Origin: Dyadobacter tibetensis Y620-1 | GTDB lineage: Bacteria; Bacteroidota; Bacteroidia; Cytophagales; Spirosomataceae | Length of the DNA stretch: 64,000 nt | Direction: 5' to 3' | Assembly: GCF_000566685.1 (NCBI RefSeq) | Contig: NZ_AZQN01000001.1 | Coordinates: forward strand, 770,443 to 834,442 | Part shown: positions 62,999-64,000 of the stretch, piece by piece | How positions within the stretch are numbered: position 1 is the first letter of the stretch | Layout: every line of letters begins with the position of its first letter | Made by a program: the position numbers and the translations under genes | Notes under the pieces: generated by a model | Database searches by the model: none | Seen by the model: the letters and a program-made list of their open reading frames with translations, nothing else | Told to the model about the DNA's origin: nothing

Positions 62999-64000
62999 AA
63001 TTACATTTCAGAGAAACGTTGCCCCTTTTTTCCGATGAAGATATCAGGGCGAGTGCCCCCTTTATTGATCAATATTTTCACCGTGACAAACCCATAAAAG
63101 ATAAGACTGGGGCGTTAGCCCTATAATCTTAGTAGAAAAACCAGGCCTTCAAAGCATCCAAGAGCGTAGCTCTGACATCTTAGTTAACAATAGGCACATA
63201 CAATATCACGGCCTTACGCCCCATGACGAACCCCTATCGCCCCCTTTCTGATGAAGAAAACAGGGCTAGCGCCCCTTAAATAATCTCTTTCCCCTTTTTT
63301 CTACCAAGAAAGCGGGGCTAACGCCCCTTAAATAATCTCTCCCCTTTTTTCCTACCATGAAAACTGGGCTAGCGCCCCCTTTATTGATCAATATTTATAC
63401 CGTGACAATCCCATACAAATGAAGACTGCGGCGTTAGCCCTAAAATCTTAGTAGAAAAACCAGACCTTCAAAGCATCCAGGAGCGTAGCTCTGACATCTT
63501 AGTTAACAATAGGCACATACAATATCACGGCCTTACGCCCCATGACGAGCCCCTATCGCCCCCTTTCCGATGAAGAAAACAGGGCTAGCGCCCCTAAATA
63601 ATCTCTTTCCCCTTTTTTCTACCAAGAAAGCGGGGCTAACGCCCCTTAAATAATCTCTCCCCTTTTTTCCTACCATGAAAACTGGGCTAGCGCCCCCTTT
63701 ATTGATCAATATTTATACCGTGACAATCCCATACAAATGAAGACTGCGGCGTTAGCCCTAAAATCTTAGTAGAAAAAACAGACCTTCCAAGCATCCAGGA
63801 GCTCCGACCAAGAAAACGGGGCGAGCACCACCTTTATTGGTCAATATTTTCACCGTGAAAAACACATACAGGATTAGACTGGGGCGTTAGCCCTAAAATC
63901 TTAGTAGAAAAAACAGACCTTCCAAGCATCCAGGAGCTCCGACCAAGAAAGCAGGGCTAGCGCCCTTTTTATTGATCAATATTTTCACCGTGACAAACCC
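62999..64000. repeat. Tandem REP-like repeat array
   Basis: A unit beginning at the TTTATTGATCAATATT palindrome recurs at 63061, 63380, 63698, 63833 (one base changed) and 63968. Spacings are 319, 318, 135 and 135 bases. The long units contain GGGC-N4-GCCC mini-hairpins in both orientations (GGGCGTTAGCCC, GGGCTAACGCCC, GGGCTAGCGCCC), plus a GAGCGTAGCTC palindrome and the TTAGTTAACAATAGG stretch. The short units are the same sequence with an internal deletion of about 184 bases. The array continues beyond the window. It has no open frames and looks like expanded dispersed REP-type intergenic repeats. Confidence 0.9.

Noticed and set aside
62999..64000. CRISPR array
   Set aside because: Units are 319 and 135 bases and nearly identical throughout; there are no short repeats with unique spacers and no cas genes.
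62999..64000. Integron attC array because of GTTAGCC/GGCTAAC boxes
   Set aside because: The boxes do not fit the R' (GTTRRRY) and R'' (RYYYAAC) cores, and there are no cassette genes or integrase.

Overview
The window is a chromosomal segment of a Bacteroidota bacterium, most likely in the Cytophagales (a Dyadobacter/Spirosoma-like relative; inference from gene content). Evidence for this: SusC/SusD pairs, an ECF sigma factor/FecR/STN-domain TonB receptor cassette, PorT-type, DUF3078 and DUF2490 outer-membrane proteins, a bacillithiol-system YtxJ protein, a CarB that lacks the C-terminal allosteric domain, and several TAnnTTTG-type -7 promoter boxes in place of classical -10 boxes. No rRNA, tRNA, CRISPR array, prophage or intact insertion sequence was seen.

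Layout. 1-9.2 kb (minus strand): a cell-surface signalling cassette (ECF sigma, FecR anti-sigma, STN-type SusC receptor cut by the window edge) preceded by a three-gene block of planctomycete-type proteins (DUF1549/DUF1553 cytochrome, DUF1501, and a membrane cytochrome-LRR-chitobiase-like fusion). 9.4-11.7 kb: a DUF819 transporter, YtxJ and a GNAT acetyltransferase. 12.0-18.6 kb: a TPP riboswitch followed by thiS-thiC-tenI-like-thiE-thiG-thiH and a ThiF/MoeB-rhodanese fusion. 18.6-23.8 kb: complex I genes nuoA and nuoBC, split by a VOC protein, an RsbQ-like hydrolase, a PAS histidine kinase and a response regulator. 23.9-27.5 kb: an exported protein with a thioredoxin-like C-terminus and an Omp85-like barrel. 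27.6-30.6 kb: carB with a structured leader and an intrinsic terminator.

30.8-35.5 kb is a sulfur/persulfide module: TauE/SafE exporter, MBL-rhodanese (persulfide dioxygenase-like) protein, single rhodanese, a split YeeE/YedE transporter pair and a DUF2490 protein. Two Crp/Fnr-like sites sit at identical spacing from the two presumed promoters. 35.9-43.3 kb is a TonB receptor plus two tandem beta-propeller/phosphoesterase proteins, probably a phosphoester-scavenging locus. 43.3-47.1 kb: a DUF3078 protein, a TPR lipoprotein kinase whose phospho-acceptor His is replaced by Lys, and a small orphan protein. 47.5-52.1 kb: a SusC/SusD pair without visible enzymes. 52.7-61.8 kb: accessory genes (PorT barrel, a decayed GyrI-like fragment, YbjJ-like MFS, ThuA, lipoprotein esterase, acyltransferase, NAPE-PLD-like hydrolase, ENPP-like phosphodiesterase).

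The right end holds the most unusual material: a 37-residue peptide with 14 cysteines (metallothionein-like) directly upstream of a SigZ-type ECF sigma factor that itself has a Cys-rich tail, with a 13-bp hairpin between them. After this comes about 1 kb of tandem REP-like repeats (two units of about 319 bp, then two shortened 135-bp units) running off the window edge.
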